DNA of 64,000 nt from the IMG/VR virus record IMGVR_UViG_3300025459_000003, positions 62,001 to 126,000 of that record; one strand, given 5' to 3'. Below, in pieces: positions 1 through 7,953 of this stretch; position 1 is the first letter of the stretch, and each line of letters opens with the position of its first letter. Origin of the DNA: a virus. The translations under genes were made by a program, and so were the position numbers. Below the pieces are notes generated by a model. It was given only the letters and a program-made list of their open reading frames with translations, made no database searches and had not been told where the DNA came from.

Positions 1-1
1 C

Positions 2-382
2 AAGGTTTCGTACAATTCCGGGGAAAGCGCCCTGGCCGCCATCAGGGCCCTGGAGGAAAGGCCGCTCTTCGGGCTTGAGGCGTACGAATGCCCGTCCTGC
101 GGGAAGGTCCACGTCGGGCATGGGGATGCCTACAAGGCCGCCATGATGTTCGCAAAGGACTGCGAGGCCCTGGTCGCCAGGTTCGCCGGGGCGAAGGGCG
201 ACGCGCTCGGTGCGGCCAGGCGGATGGTCGTCAGCGCGTACTTCGACGTGAGGTCCAGGCTCGGAAGGATGAGGGCGGGCGTCTCCGGGGACAGGGCGGA
301 GAGGCTCGCCCGCAGCCTGGAGCACCTCGAAAGGGTGAAGGTGCAGGCCATGGTGAGGCTCGCCGCCGCCAAGGAGTATTAA
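2..382 (+). CDS. Zinc-ribbon protein, 5' end outside window
   Basis: The reading frame is open from the first bases, so the gene starts upstream of the window; it ends with TAA. The visible part has one CxxC knuckle (ECPSCGKVHVGHG, near 107-145) with following His residues, a half zinc-ribbon, and then an Arg/Ala-rich helical region. An internal ATG pair at 140-145 is a possible alternative start, but coding character continues upstream. Function not recognised. Confidence 0.55.
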   Translation, partial: KVSYNSGESALAAIRALEERPLFGLEAYECPSCGKVHVGHGDAYKAAMMFAKDCEALVARFAGAKGDALGAARRMVVSAYFDVRSRLGRMRAGVSGDRAERLARSLEHLERVKVQAMVRLAAAKEY

Positions 383-427
383 GGAATGACAGGCTAGCGA
401 ACGCTGGTCTGCATGGAGGATGCGACG

Positions 428-922
428 ATGGCAAAGGAACTCCGCAAGAAGCTGGCTAAGGATGCGATGGAGGAGCTCAGCAGCGCCCTGGACGACTTCG
501 TCAAGTACGTCAAGGTCCCCGGCCAGATAAGGTTCCCCATCGAGGTGTCCTCCGTGCGGACCCTCGAAGGCCAGAGGCCCGGGGCCCCCGCCGTCGGCTC
601 CTGGTGCAGCGTCCGCCCGTGCCAGGACGACAAGACCTACCTCGGGGTATACCTCGGCGACCTGACCGTCTCCGTGGACCACTACTACCACACCCGCGAG
701 AAGGTGCTCACCATCGCCCCCCATGCCAACCCGGCGCTCTACGTGCCTGACCTGAAGCGCGTCGTGTGGGGCTGCGAGTCCTGGTGGGGGACCATCGAGG
801 GCCCCGAGCATCTCCGCCAGATCACCGACGCCGACATCCAGGACCTGTGGTACGTGAAGGCGCTGAAGGACCTCGCCGGGAAGCCGGCCGAAGGAGGTGC
901 CGAGTGCCCGAGAGAAGGCTGA
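428..922 (+). CDS. Unrecognised 164-residue protein
   Basis: I chose ATG 428 because GGAGG (415-419) sits eight bases before it. The in-frame ATG at 413 overlaps that ribosome site. The N-terminus is helical and charged, followed by a mixed alpha/beta region with two Trp-rich stretches (VVWGCESWWGT). No family recognised. It ends in TGA just downstream of the likely start of the methyltransferase gene, so the two overlap. Confidence 0.55.
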   Translation: MAKELRKKLAKDAMEELSSALDDFVKYVKVPGQIRFPIEVSSVRTLEGQRPGAPAVGSWCSVRPCQDDKTYLGVYLGDLTVSVDHYYHTREKVLTIAPHANPALYVPDLKRVVWGCESWWGTIEGPEHLRQITDADIQDLWYVKALKDLAGKPAEGGAECPREG

Positions 923-1763
923 GACATGGATCCCTTTTCTCGGGCATTCGACCGGGATGATCGACTACGGCCTGGAGATGGCGGGGTTCGAGACCGCCTT
1001 CCAGGTCGAGATAGACCCGTTCTGCCGCAAGGTGCTGGAGAAGTACTGGCCGGACGTGCCAAGATTCGAGGACGTGAGGAAATGTGGACGACACAACCTT
1101 GAGCCCGTCGACCTCCTCAGCGGAGGCTACCCCTGCCAGGACCACAGCATCGCTGGGAAGAAGCGGGGGCTTGGGACTCCGGACAATCCCACCGAGCGGA
1201 GCGGCCTCTGGTTCGAGTACAGCCGCATCATCCGAGAGCTACGACCTCGCTGGATACTCGTTGAGAACGTTTCTCGTCTCCTGCGCACGGAGGACGGGGA
1301 CAGGGTGCTCTCCGACCTGGAGGGAGCTGGCTACGCCTGCTGGCCGCTCGTATTGGACGTGGAAGTCCTCGACGCCCCGCACATCCGCGAAAGGACATGG
1401 CTCGTCTGCCGGGAATGGGCTTCCCCTGTTCCCGTTGGTCAGTACCCCGACGACGAAGGCGATCCTGGTCATGGAATGGTCGAGGGAGAACTTCATTCAG
1501 CAGCGGAACGGGCGCTGGCGGAAACGCGCAAACAGTGGCAAGACAGGAAGCATGAATTGGCTCCAGGAAATGGCGGTGAGGGCGGTGGTGCAGCGGAACC
1601 CGAGGCTTGTGCCTACGCCGGAGTTGTGCGAGCAGTATATGGCTATCCCCGTTGGATGGACCGATATCGAGCCTGCGGGAACAGCGTCAACTTCGTCGTC
1701 CCCGCCCTTGTCGGGCAGTGGATCGCACGGGTCGAGGGAAGGAGGGAACATGGGCAAGCATGA
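904..1763 (+). pseudogene. C5-cytosine DNA methyltransferase, frame-disrupted
   Basis: All landmark motifs of a Dcm-type C5-cytosine methyltransferase are present but in alternating frames. GTG 904, with AGGAGG six bases before it, gives SLFSGI (motif I) in frame 1. GMIDYGLEMAGF onward, GGYPCQDHS (motif IV with the catalytic PCQ Cys) and ILVENVSRLL (motif VI, ENV) are in frame 3 to about 1410. GLPLFPLVSTPT through NWLQEM and IPVGWTDIE (target-recognition region) are in frame 1 to about 1660. CGNSVNFVVPALVGQW (motif X) is again in frame 3 to the TGA at 1763. Three shifts make a single active product unlikely, so I call it a decayed gene; sequencing indels are the alternative. The end overlaps the next ATG. 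Confidence 0.75.
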
Positions 1764-2136
1764 CGGGGAGAGGATTCCGGTGGAGGCGGCGCTGAAGCTG
1801 GACGAGGAGACAAAGGCCCCTGGGGCCGAGGACGGGGGGACGATAAGCGAGGTCGACGCCGAGGTGCTGTTCTTCCTGGGCGACAGGGCCGACGAGGCGG
1901 CACGCGGCGTGGAGGAAGCGACCCGGCATGTCAAGGCGGCCGAGCAGGAGCTCGAAATAGCGAAGGAAGATGTCAAGGCCGCCGAGCGCAGGGTCCTGGA
2001 GGTCCAGAAGGTGACGGACGAGTTCACCAAGTCCGCCATCCGCAGGGCGGGGTTCGACCCGACTCTCTTCAAATTGTGTGAAAGGAAGATAGTTAAGAGA
2101 ATCTTAAAATCCACTACACCGTCAGGTCCCTTGTGA
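1750..2136 (+). CDS. Coiled-coil protein, 128 residues
   Basis: ATG 1750 has GGAGGGAAC directly upstream and overlaps the tail of the methyltransferase remnant. The protein is acidic at the N-terminus, with a long heptad-rich Glu/Ala/Lys segment (about residues 45-85) predicted as coiled coil, then a basic tail. The last 30 codons are AT-richer than the rest. No family recognised. Confidence 0.5.
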   Translation: MGKHDGERIPVEAALKLDEETKAPGAEDGGTISEVDAEVLFFLGDRADEAARGVEEATRHVKAAEQELEIAKEDVKAAERRVLEVQKVTDEFTKSAIRRAGFDPTLFKLCERKIVKRILKSTTPSGPL

Positions 2137-2166
2137 GCGCCTGGAGTCCCCACCTCACCTTTGCTC

Positions 2167-2616
2167 TCATGTAGGAATGGAAGTGTGCTCGGACGGGCGC
2201 TGACCTGGTCGAATCTTGGAAAACGTCGAGTACATCGCCACCGCATCCTCTAAGCCCTCGTCCAGGAAGTCCGCGAACATGTCCGCCACTTCCTTCGCCC
2301 AAGCGTCCTTGCCCTTGGCCAGCGTGGCAAACCCTATATCTTTGTCGGCCTCGTCTACTGCCTCCCTGATTTCGTCCGGATACCTGGTCAAGTACTCGCC
2401 GAGGGTCTGGGGCAGGACGAACCCCGGTTCGGGGTCCTCGTCCCACACCACCTTGAGGTCCGCCAGCCAAGCATGGTCCTCGTCGATCAGGGGCATCGTC
2501 TCCGGCGGTGCGACGGGCACCGGCCCGGGATGGGGGTCCTCCAGCACACAGGGTGCTATACCTACTTTCAAAAGGAATCCACTGTCGTCCAAGCCCATAG
2601 GCCATTTCCGTATCAT
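2167..2616 (-). CDS. Acidic 149-residue protein beside the CRISPR array
   Basis: The start at 2616 is set by GGAGG (plus-strand 2621-2625) five bases upstream and by a good promoter just before it. The product is strongly acidic (many Asp/Glu, predicted helical C-terminal half) with no recognised motif. Acidic small proteins beside nuclease loci are sometimes DNA mimics or anti-CRISPRs, but nothing here proves that. It is divergent from the array. Confidence 0.6.
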   Translation of the reverse strand: MIRKWPMGLDDSGFLLKVGIAPCVLEDPHPGPVPVAPPETMPLIDEDHAWLADLKVVWDEDPEPGFVLPQTLGEYLTRYPDEIREAVDEADKDIGFATLAKGKDAWAKEVADMFADFLDEGLEDAVAMYSTFSKIRPGQRPSEHTSIPT

Positions 2617-2631
2617 GCGTCCTCCAGTTGT

Positions 2632-2661
2632 AGTATACCTCGGTGTATTCTGATATTTCAA
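2632..2661 (-). promoter_or_regulatory. Sigma70-type promoter for the acidic protein
   Basis: On the minus strand TTGAAA (2661-2656) and TATACT (2637-2632) are separated by 18 bases, with GG immediately before the -10. Start of transcription is expected near 2625, giving a very short leader that carries the SD. Confidence 0.7.
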
Positions 2662-2674
2662 GGATTCTTGAAAT
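2655..2674. repeat. Inverted repeat between divergent gene and CRISPR array
   Basis: ATTTCAAG and CTTGAAAT are perfect inverted copies separated by GATT. Each arm contains a TTGAAA-like -35 element, one for the minus-strand gene and one pointing into the array. The plus-strand -10 expected about 17 bases on (near 2691) is weak, so the array promoter is uncertain. The palindrome could also be an operator. Confidence 0.45.
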
Positions 2675-2720
2675 TTCGTTCATCCCCTGTTTTACCCTTG
2701 TGCGAACGGGTGAGGTTAGT

Positions 2721-4279
2721 ATTTCATCTACCCAATGAACTAGCGTGGTCTTTTGCCACTCCCATGCTGACAAGGGTCTGCTTTCGATTTCATCTACCCG
2801 ATGAACTAGATGGTCTTACCCATCCGGGAAGCTAAGGTTTCATCTGCCCGATGAACTGGAATGGTCTCCACATGGGCTGTCGGGCGCAGCCTTGCGGCTT
2901 CCGTTTCATCTATCCGATGAACTGGGATGGTCTCCGTCACTTTGGGGGCGACGCAGCCACTCAAACACGTTTCATCTACTCGATGAACTGAAGTGATTTC
3001 CACCAGCGTGTCACAGGCTGTTGCACGCCACGAAATTTCATCTACCCGATGAACTGGAATGACCTTTACCTTACCGCTAGCAGCATTCGTTTCATCTACC
3101 CGATGAACTAGGGTGATCTTCACCGATTGGGGAACTCTGAACTATCCACCTGGAGTTTCATCTACCCGATGAACTGAGACGGTCCCCACCGAGTGAATCC
3201 TTCGCCAACAGCCCTCAACTGTTTCATCTATTCAATGAACTGAGGTGGTTTCCATTGGAGCAGGCGCAAGCATTCGTCAAATTTCATCTATCCGATGAAC
3301 TGGAGTGGTCCGTACTGAACAGCAAGGTCATGGTTTCATCTACCCGATGAACTGAGGTGATTTTTGCTGCAGCGTGAATTCTCTGGACTTTCATCTATTC
3401 AATGAACTGGGGTGGTTTTCGCCACAGCGTGAATCCCATGGACATGGACATGGTTTCATCTACTCGATGAACTGGGGTGGTCTTATTAAATGGAGAAACG
3501 GTGCCACGAGCTTGAAGAGTTTCATCTGCCCGATGAACTGGGGTGGTCTCCACCACGATGGCGTGCTCGCATCGCCGGTACGTGGTTTCATCTACTCGAT
3601 GAACTAGGGTGGTCTTCACCGATTGAGGAACTCTGGACTATCCACCTGGAGTTTCATCTACCCGATGAACTAGGGGAGTCTTCACCGAGTCCGCTGTTCT
3701 AACCAACCGAGCTATGGTTTCACCTATCCGATGAACTAGGGTGGTCTTCACCTGCTCTTCGAGTTCTTCCCCCGGATGAGCTGTTTCACCTATTCGATGA
3801 ACTAGGGTGGTCTTCACCAATCGGCAGGCAGTTGACATTTCCCAAGGAGTTTCATCTATCCGATGAACTAGGGTGGTCTTTACCTTTACACCATTGACCA
3901 CTGGTCGATCTGCGTTTCACCTATCCGATGAACTAAGGTGGTCTTCACCTTGGCCCCGTGTATCCCGTGGGCCCTATCGGTTTCACCTATCCGATGAACT
4001 AAGGTGGTCTTCACCTGCAGGCCATCCGGCTGGAACTCGGGCGGCGTTTCACCTATCCGATGAACTAAGGTGGTCTTCACCAGGGACGTTGTCGAGGTTC
4101 TTGTTCGAGTGGTTTCACCTATCCGATGAACTAAGGTGGTCTTCACCATCCCGTGGTGTCGACGGCAATCGAGTTGTGTTTCACCTATCCGATGAACTAA
4201 GGTGGTCTTCACCGACGGTCGCCGCCGCCGTGGGCGTCGCCGTGTTTCATCTACCCGATGAACTAGGGTGGTCTTCACC
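2721..4279 (+). CRISPR. CRISPR array, about 25 repeats, type V
   Basis: About 25 repeat units of about 36 bases start GTTTCAYCTA and end GGTGGTCTTCACC. The usual period is 65-66 (spacers 29-30 bases). Repeats from 3914 to 4213 are identical; those from 2721 to about 3560 are highly variable, and a few spacers are short (about 16-24 bases after the repeats at 2787, 3035, 3221, 3281 and 3333). A stem GGTG/CACC with loop GTCTT closes the 3' end of the repeat. In diverged repeats it is kept by paired changes: at 2903 G-C becomes A-T, and at 3281 G-C becomes A-T. It is also kept by G-T wobbles that only pair in plus-strand RNA. This and the 3' handle typical of type V crRNA put transcription on the plus strand, ending at the terminator near 4344. 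No cas1/cas2 is in the window. Confidence 0.93.
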
Positions 4280-4343
4280 CGATTCCTTTTAGCATAGTGT
4301 AGACGCTGGACTTAGCCTCGAACTTGCCTCAAAAAAACGACCA

Positions 4344-4381
4344 TTGGAGGCCCCGCCGCAGGGCGGGACCTCCAATTTTTT
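4344..4381 (+). terminator. Intrinsic terminator between array and cas operon
   Basis: TTGGAGG (4344-4350) pairs with CCTCCAA (4369-4375) and CCCGCC (4352-4357) with GGCGGG (4362-4367), leaving one mismatch and a GCAG loop. Six T follow at once on the plus strand, so it is best for array transcripts. On the minus strand a run of T follows after five bases, so it can also stop the convergent cas operon. Confidence 0.85.
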
Positions 4382-4484
4382 GAGGAGGAGGACAAAGGCA
4401 CAATTATGCGGCCTTTTCAAGTTGTCAAAGAACGCTTGACCGTCCACCGCCCTTTGGCGGCTGGCCCCACTTCCGAGAGTCGTT

Positions 4485-4793
4485 CTATGCAAAGGCTACG
4501 TCGCTTGCGTTGACGTGCCAATCGCCCTTTTTGAGCTTGCCGTCCGGGGTATTCCTGACCTGCCGGTATACCGTGGCCCCGCTTCCATCCTCGACCTTGA
4601 ATTCGGAGAATACCCGGTGGCGGGCCTTTACCTCCACCAGCTTCTCCCCACCCTTGTGGCTTCTCGGGAAGACCAAGTACGTCCCGAACTTCGTTTCGAC
4701 TATGCGGGGCTTCCCTTCGAACAGGATCGTCCCGGCGACCGTTTTGAGGAACTGAATGCCCTTCTTTACTTCAATGATGAATTTCGACTTCAT
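4485..4793 (-). CDS. Unrecognised 102-residue protein, last gene of cas operon
   Basis: The ATG overlaps the TGA of the helicase-methyltransferase gene (ATGA), and AGGAGG lies inside the end of that gene, so translation is coupled. The product is basic and predicted beta-rich. I see no known domain. Its place as third gene of the cas12 operon makes it a candidate accessory subunit. It ends 100 bases before the shared terminator. Confidence 0.65.
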   Translation of the reverse strand: MKSKFIIEVKKGIQFLKTVAGTILFEGKPRIVETKFGTYLVFPRSHKGGEKLVEVKARHRVFSEFKVEDGSGATVYRQVRNTPDGKLKKGDWHVNASDVAFA

Positions 4794-7700
4794 TGGTGCC
4801 TCCTTTGAATTTTACTTCGTTTTTTACTGCCCGCTTCCAATTTCTTTCTTGCCACGATCTCCATCATTCCCGTCCCCGGCAGGGCCTGGGATTCCACGAT
4901 CAGCCCGGCCTTTTCAAGCAGGGCGTCCAACCCCCTCACCCACCGCCTGCCGTGGGGCTCCCGGATCACCGCCATCCCCCCGGGGGCCAGTAGCCTCGCC
5001 ATCTCCAATACCGAATTTCTCCGGTTCTTGGCGAACATGGAGAGGCAGCTCACGATCAAGTCAAACGAGCTGTCCCCGTATCCCGTGGCGTTCCTATCCC
5101 TCGCCTCCACCTCCGGGAACCTCTGGCATGCCTGCTTGGACAGGAAGGGATCGGCGAAGGAGATGCCGTCCAGTCCCAGCCTGTAGGCCTCGGCGGGGCC
5201 CGTGGTCCCGCAGCCGATGTCCAGGATGCGCCTGCCTGTGGTTGGCAGGACGTAGTTGAGGTACACGTCTCTGACGTTCCCGTTTCTCCCCTCGAATTCC
5301 TCGTTCTCCCGTTCGTAGTCAGGCAGGAATATCATTTCCTTCCCCCTTGCAAGGAAGTCTCCCTCCCTTCTGGCCAGAAGCTTGGCGGAATCGGAGTTCG
5401 AGTAGAGGTTGTGCGTCCTGTCCGTCAGGCGGTGCAGGAGGGCCCAGAATTTCTTGTCTTGGGGCTCGGCGCTTCCTGCCGGGGCATCTTCAAGGGGAAT
5501 GGACATCCCGGCCAGTTTCCTTTGGTTGTCCAGCATCTTCCTGACTTCCGCTTCCGGCACCTCCCTGCGCAGCTCTCGGGGAACGTCTGCGTTCATGACC
5601 AGGAAGTGCGTCTTCTTCCTGCCCAGCACCCTCCCGTTGCGGTTGTGGCTATACGGAATGTTGTCCGCCACGAAGTTGACTATCAGCACGCCGCCTTCCA
5701 TGAACGCCGAGTCGGGGCGCACGATCCTCCGGGCGAACTGCTCCAGTTGGGCATAGTGCCAGGGCATCCCGAAGATGAACTCCATGTCGGAAATTTTGTG
5801 GATTCCGTCTATCCCCGTCGTCATTGGGGCGCTCGCCACGATGACGCACTTCGGGTCCCTTTCCATCATGTCGAGCTGTTTGAGTTCCCCGGTATAGAGG
5901 TATGCCCTTCTTCCCAGCTTTTTCCTCGCCCATCCCGCCAGCAGCGCCACAGGACCGTCTACGAAATGGGTATAGAGGATGGGCCTCGACGCCTTCCGGA
6001 GGAGCCGCATCAGCAGTGGGCTGTCCTCTATTTCTTTGAGCGCCCCCTTGATGAGCACGCATTCCGCCTGCGGCGTCGGCTTGGTGGTCCTCGGGAGCGA
6101 GGACAGTAGGGATTCGCCCAGCAGGTAATGAGTGGTGGTGATTCTGGTCCCCACGGAGTCCGCACCATCCTCTTGCCCGTGCTGCTCGAATACCAGCGTT
6201 CCAGTGGGCTTCCAGTCGACGGCTTTCGGCGGGGGGAGGAGGGAGGGCCGGATGTAGAACCGCGATCCCCTGGACAGGGTTTCGTACCGGAGCTTGAGGG
6301 CCGCCGAGGCATCGTCGTCCATGGATGTATACTTCTTTCCGGTGAATAGTTCCAGCATCCTATATGCCTCCCTCAGGCTTATCCTCATGAGAGTGGCGGT
6401 CATGAGATAGAACAGGCATTCGGGCGGCATGCTCTTACGCAGGAACGAGAGGTTCCTGAACCGGTTTCCTTCCTTCTTTCTCTCCGCAAGCAGGGCCTCG
6501 TCCAGGCCCTTGCTTCCCGTCCAGTTTTGGAGCTCGTCCACCACCATCATGTCCCATCCTATGGCGGCAAGCCGCTTCACCAGCCCATCCGGATTGTTCT
6601 GCACGTCATATTCGGACACGAACACGTAGTTCCTTTTCCCCTCTTCCATGCCCTCCAGATCGTCGCAGTCCGTGAACAGGAAATTGGCATCTCCCTCCCC
6701 GACGATTCTGGCGTGCGCCTCCCACTGCCTCGTCCTTTCCCTTCCCCTCTCCCTGTTCGTGAATTTGTCCAGCGTGGACTTGGTGGCCAGCACCAGGACG
6801 TTCCGGAATTCGTGTTCCATGGCCAGGGCGAACACGGTGCGGCTCTTTCCTATTCCTGGCTCCCCGAGGTTGAACAGGATGCGGTCCCGTTTCAGGGCCT
6901 CGAAGGATTTCCAGACGATGTGGGCTACCATCCAGTCCCCGTGGTATCTCCTCACGTATCTTTCGGCCCCCTCCCATTCTCTCAGAAAGCTGTCCCGGAA
7001 CATTGGAACTGCTTCCTTCATCCCTTTCTTCAGGAGCTTCGTCCCCCCATGGCTCAGGGCCTTCCAGAGAAGGGAGATGTGGTCGATCTCCGAGGCCCTG
7101 ACGAATTCCTGGTTGGACCAGAACCCCTCCAGGGTTTCCGCTGCCTTCCTGAGTTCCCTCAGGCGTTCCAGGATGCACCCGTCCGTAGTGATCCCGGGGG
7201 CCTCGCAGCTCCTTGCCGTTCCCTTCCTCGGTCCCGATGGGTCGTTGACCAGCGCCGCTGCCTCCTCGGGGCTCATCGAGAGCAGGAGGTCCACGCATTC
7301 GTTCTTTCCCACCTTCCATCTCCTGCTCAGGGCCGCAAGGAACCCGTCGAGCGCCAGCAGCCTGATGAGGTCGGCCGGATTCTTTCCGTGCAACATGTGC
7401 CCCAGGGTAAGAATCTTTTCCGCCATCTCCTCCACCGACCAGCACGGCACCCCGAAAAGGTCGGTCCATCCTTCCCAGTTCGGGTACGTTGTCGGGTCCT
7501 TGGGGGATCCTGGGGGCAGCATGCCCTTCTGCAGGAGCCATCCGTACCTCTCGGTCGGGAGTTCCGAGATTTCTTCGAGCCCCGCTGTCTGCCCGAGGCC
7601 CTTTGTCGCCTTCCTTAGCTCCTCCAGCGTGACGAGGTCCACCGACTGGAGGAGGCACCGGGAGGACAGGAAATTGGAGTCGTCGGAAAGGTAGCGATCC

Positions 7701-7927
7701 GTGGCGTCGGCGTCGTGCAGGCAATTCTTCTCCCCGCACGGGCACTGCACGCCGTAGAGCACCTCGACCCGCCCATCAGGAACGGGGATTGACCGGGGGC
7801 CGGTCGTGATGAGGAGAGTCCCCCGCCTGTCTCCCCCCTTGAAATGTCTCGGGGAGACGAACGAGTTTCCGACCAACCTTGGCAGCGGGGATATCGTCAG
7901 TCCCATTAGTTTGTTTCGCCCATGCAA
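4790..7927 (-). CDS. Superfamily 2 helicase fused to class I methyltransferase
   Basis: A protein of about 1045 residues in three parts. The N-terminal part (to about 340) has a small Cys/His motif (CPCGEKNC). The helicase has Walker A GEPGIGKS (Lys 361), motif II DELQ (464-467), motif III YLMTATLM, motif V TTGIDGI and motif VI QFARRIVRPD. The C-terminal SAM domain (about 860-1030) has motif I ILDIGCGTTG (Asp 903) and a later DLIVSCLSMF, as in Methyltransf_11-type enzymes; it lacks a DPPY motif, so the methyl acceptor is not predicted. The first codon is TTG 7927 or, without a clear SD, ATG 7906. It lies 26 bases after cas12 in the same direction. Known analogues of the helicase-plus-methyltransferase layout include DarB-like antirestriction proteins, so a role in protecting phage DNA is the main alternative to a CRISPR role. 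Confidence 0.8.
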   Translation of the reverse strand: MHGRNKLMGLTISPLPRLVGNSFVSPRHFKGGDRRGTLLITTGPRSIPVPDGRVEVLYGVQCPCGEKNCLHDADATDRYLSDDSNFLSSRCLLQSVDLVTLEELRKATKGLGQTAGLEEISELPTERYGWLLQKGMLPPGSPKDPTTYPNWEGWTDLFGVPCWSVEEMAEKILTLGHMLHGKNPADLIRLLALDGFLAALSRRWKVGKNECVDLLLSMSPEEAAALVNDPSGPRKGTARSCEAPGITTDGCILERLRELRKAAETLEGFWSNQEFVRASEIDHISLLWKALSHGGTKLLKKGMKEAVPMFRDSFLREWEGAERYVRRYHGDWMVAHIVWKSFEALKRDRILFNLGEPGIGKSRTVFALAMEHEFRNVLVLATKSTLDKFTNRERGRERTRQWEAHARIVGEGDANFLFTDCDDLEGMEEGKRNYVFVSEYDVQNNPDGLVKRLAAIGWDMMVVDELQNWTGSKGLDEALLAERKKEGNRFRNLSFLRKSMPPECLFYLMTATLMRISLREAYRMLELFTGKKYTSMDDDASAALKLRYETLSRGSRFYIRPSLLPPPKAVDWKPTGTLVFEQHGQEDGADSVGTRITTTHYLLGESLLSSLPRTTKPTPQAECVLIKGALKEIEDSPLLMRLLRKASRPILYTHFVDGPVALLAGWARKKLGRRAYLYTGELKQLDMMERDPKCVIVASAPMTTGIDGIHKISDMEFIFGMPWHYAQLEQFARRIVRPDSAFMEGGVLIVNFVADNIPYSHNRNGRVLGRKKTHFLVMNADVPRELRREVPEAEVRKMLDNQRKLAGMSIPLEDAPAGSAEPQDKKFWALLHRLTDRTHNLYSNSDSAKLLARREGDFLARGKEMIFLPDYERENEEFEGRNGNVRDVYLNYVLPTTGRRILDIGCGTTGPAEAYRLGLDGISFADPFLSKQACQRFPEVEARDRNATGYGDSSFDLIVSCLSMFAKNRRNSVLEMARLLAPGGMAVIREPHGRRWVRGLDALLEKAGLIVESQALPGTGMMEIVARKKLEAGSKKRSKIQRRHQ

Positions 7928-7953
7928 CGAATCAGGCGACCCTTTGTCCGCCG

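Noticed and set aside
904-1763. Programmed frameshifting in the C5-methyltransferase gene
   Set aside because: Three separate frame changes without slippery heptamers are unlikely to be programmed; decay or sequence error is simpler.
2806-4292. Open reading frames on both strands rich in repeated HRVDET, HRIGET or LSDELRWSSP motifs
   Set aside because: They are translations of the CRISPR repeats (period 66 = 22 codons). They have no SD sites and their repetition follows the DNA repeat.
4290-4484. tracrRNA for the Cas12 effector
   Set aside because: No stretch complementary to the repeat (anti-repeat) was found by eye in the flanks; the repeat's own 3' hairpin is enough for a type V crRNA. 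A computed search would be needed to be sure.
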